Assembly (NCBI GenBank): GCA_000381565.1
Contig: KB906724.1
Span: 3,467,663-3,531,662 of the forward strand
Source: Oxalobacteraceae bacterium AB_14
GTDB taxonomy: Bacteria; Pseudomonadota; Gammaproteobacteria; Burkholderiales; Burkholderiaceae_D
Direction: 5' to 3'
Length of the DNA: 64,000 bases
Shown: positions 63,736 to 64,000 of the stretch, in pieces
Numbering within the stretch: position 1 is the stretch's first letter
How the letters are laid out: the number at the start of each line of letters is the position of its first letter
Made by a program: the position numbers and the translations under genes
Notes under the pieces: generated by a model
The model's input: only the letters and a program-made list of their open reading frames with translations
Told to the model about the DNA's origin: nothing
Database searches by the model: none

Positions 63736-64000
63736 CGCAGTATTTTAGGAGCCTCGGTTCACCCTATTCCAGGGCGGGAAACCGGGAACGTCCCACTCTT
63801 GCGTAGGTAGAGCGTTGCCGCCGTTGAGCGTGGGTTGGCCGAGGTATGGAGCCGGTCGGCATTGTTGCCGGTGGCCGGTCGCTCTGGCGGAGCGTCGGGC
63901 AGGCGCGGGACGCGCCATGAACGGGCGAGCTCGCCTTCGCTCGGATCAATTCGCCCCCGCCGATGGATCGAACGCCGACAGGCAGGGCCTGCAGAAGCAA
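63736..64000. other. Unassigned sequence at the window end
   Basis: No gene can be recognised in these 265 bases. A minus-strand open frame (63764-64000) runs off the edge, but it shows no family pattern and its Arg/Pro/Ser bias suggests a chance frame. The stretch adjoins the broken IS and may belong to another mobile element. Confidence 0.5.

Noticed and set aside
63764..64000. Open frame at the window end as a gene
   Set aside because: It has no recognisable motif and no ribosome-binding site, and it runs off the edge of the window.

Overview
The window is GC-rich DNA (mostly about 65 percent GC, dense genes, short spacers) from a Gram-negative bacterium. Protein content (LolC/LolD, ComEC, RecJ beside an RpfE-type protein, DUF2069, DUF2288, DUF4124, a CpxRA/Spy-like set, DUF1800/DUF1501 pair) best fits a betaproteobacterium of the Oxalobacteraceae type (Massilia, Duganella, Janthinobacterium). 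This placement is inferred from gene content. I see no rRNA, tRNA, CRISPR array or intact prophage.

Layout. 0-13 kb: housekeeping and metabolic genes on the plus strand (wrbA, DUF2069, FAD-linked dehydrogenase, FtsX-type permease plus AttH-like lipocalin, MsbA-like exporter, sterol-desaturase family, threonine-aldolase family, rhlE, thyA). 13.1-18.5 kb: a compact minus-strand cassette of five genes: a 164-residue protein with a Cys-rich heptad tail, a cysteine-dioxygenase-like cupin, a DUF1399-like protein, a JmjC/cupin oxygenase-like protein and a NodU/CmcH-type carbamoyltransferase. It sits between thyA and folA, which are often neighbours. It looks like a peptide-modification (RiPP-like) system I cannot match to a named class, and it is the most interesting feature here. 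18.7-28.5 kb: alpha/beta hydrolase and a Cys-rich YidD homologue, a decayed ECF sigma/anti-sigma pair, folA, DUF4337, an Orn/Lys/Arg decarboxylase with an attenuator-like hairpin, the DUF1800/DUF1501 secreted pair and amj.

28.5-37 kb: an intradiol dioxygenase-like lipoprotein, a Ser-rich protein, a Spy/CpxP-like chaperone divergent from a CpxR/CpxA-like pair with GTAAA repeat boxes between them, dcd, a hydrolase and comEC. 37.2-38.9 kb: a graveyard of three truncated genes (ABC exporter, SDH-type serine protease, MvdD-type ATP-grasp ligase), read as a decayed graspetide-like locus. 38.9-45.4 kb: CsgG-like protein, tatD, lolD, lolC, RpfE-like gene and recJ.

45.5-52.3 kb: BlaI regulator with an M56 peptidase fused to ankyrin repeats, a DUF4440-like protein, a Xre/RES toxin-antitoxin pair, DUF2288 and a secreted alpha-amylase with a CBM20. 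51.6-55.2 kb: a purine-catabolism island (GntR regulator, 8-oxoguanine deaminase, NCS2 permease). 55.5-61.7 kb: AhpD-like and PPOX-like genes, a large exported hydrolase-like protein, YbaK, DUF4272, RcnB-like and an aldo/keto reductase. 61.7-64 kb: an orphan immunity-like gene, a haemagglutinin/CdiA fragment and a 5'-truncated IS4-family (IS50-like) element, after which the sequence is unassigned to the window end.
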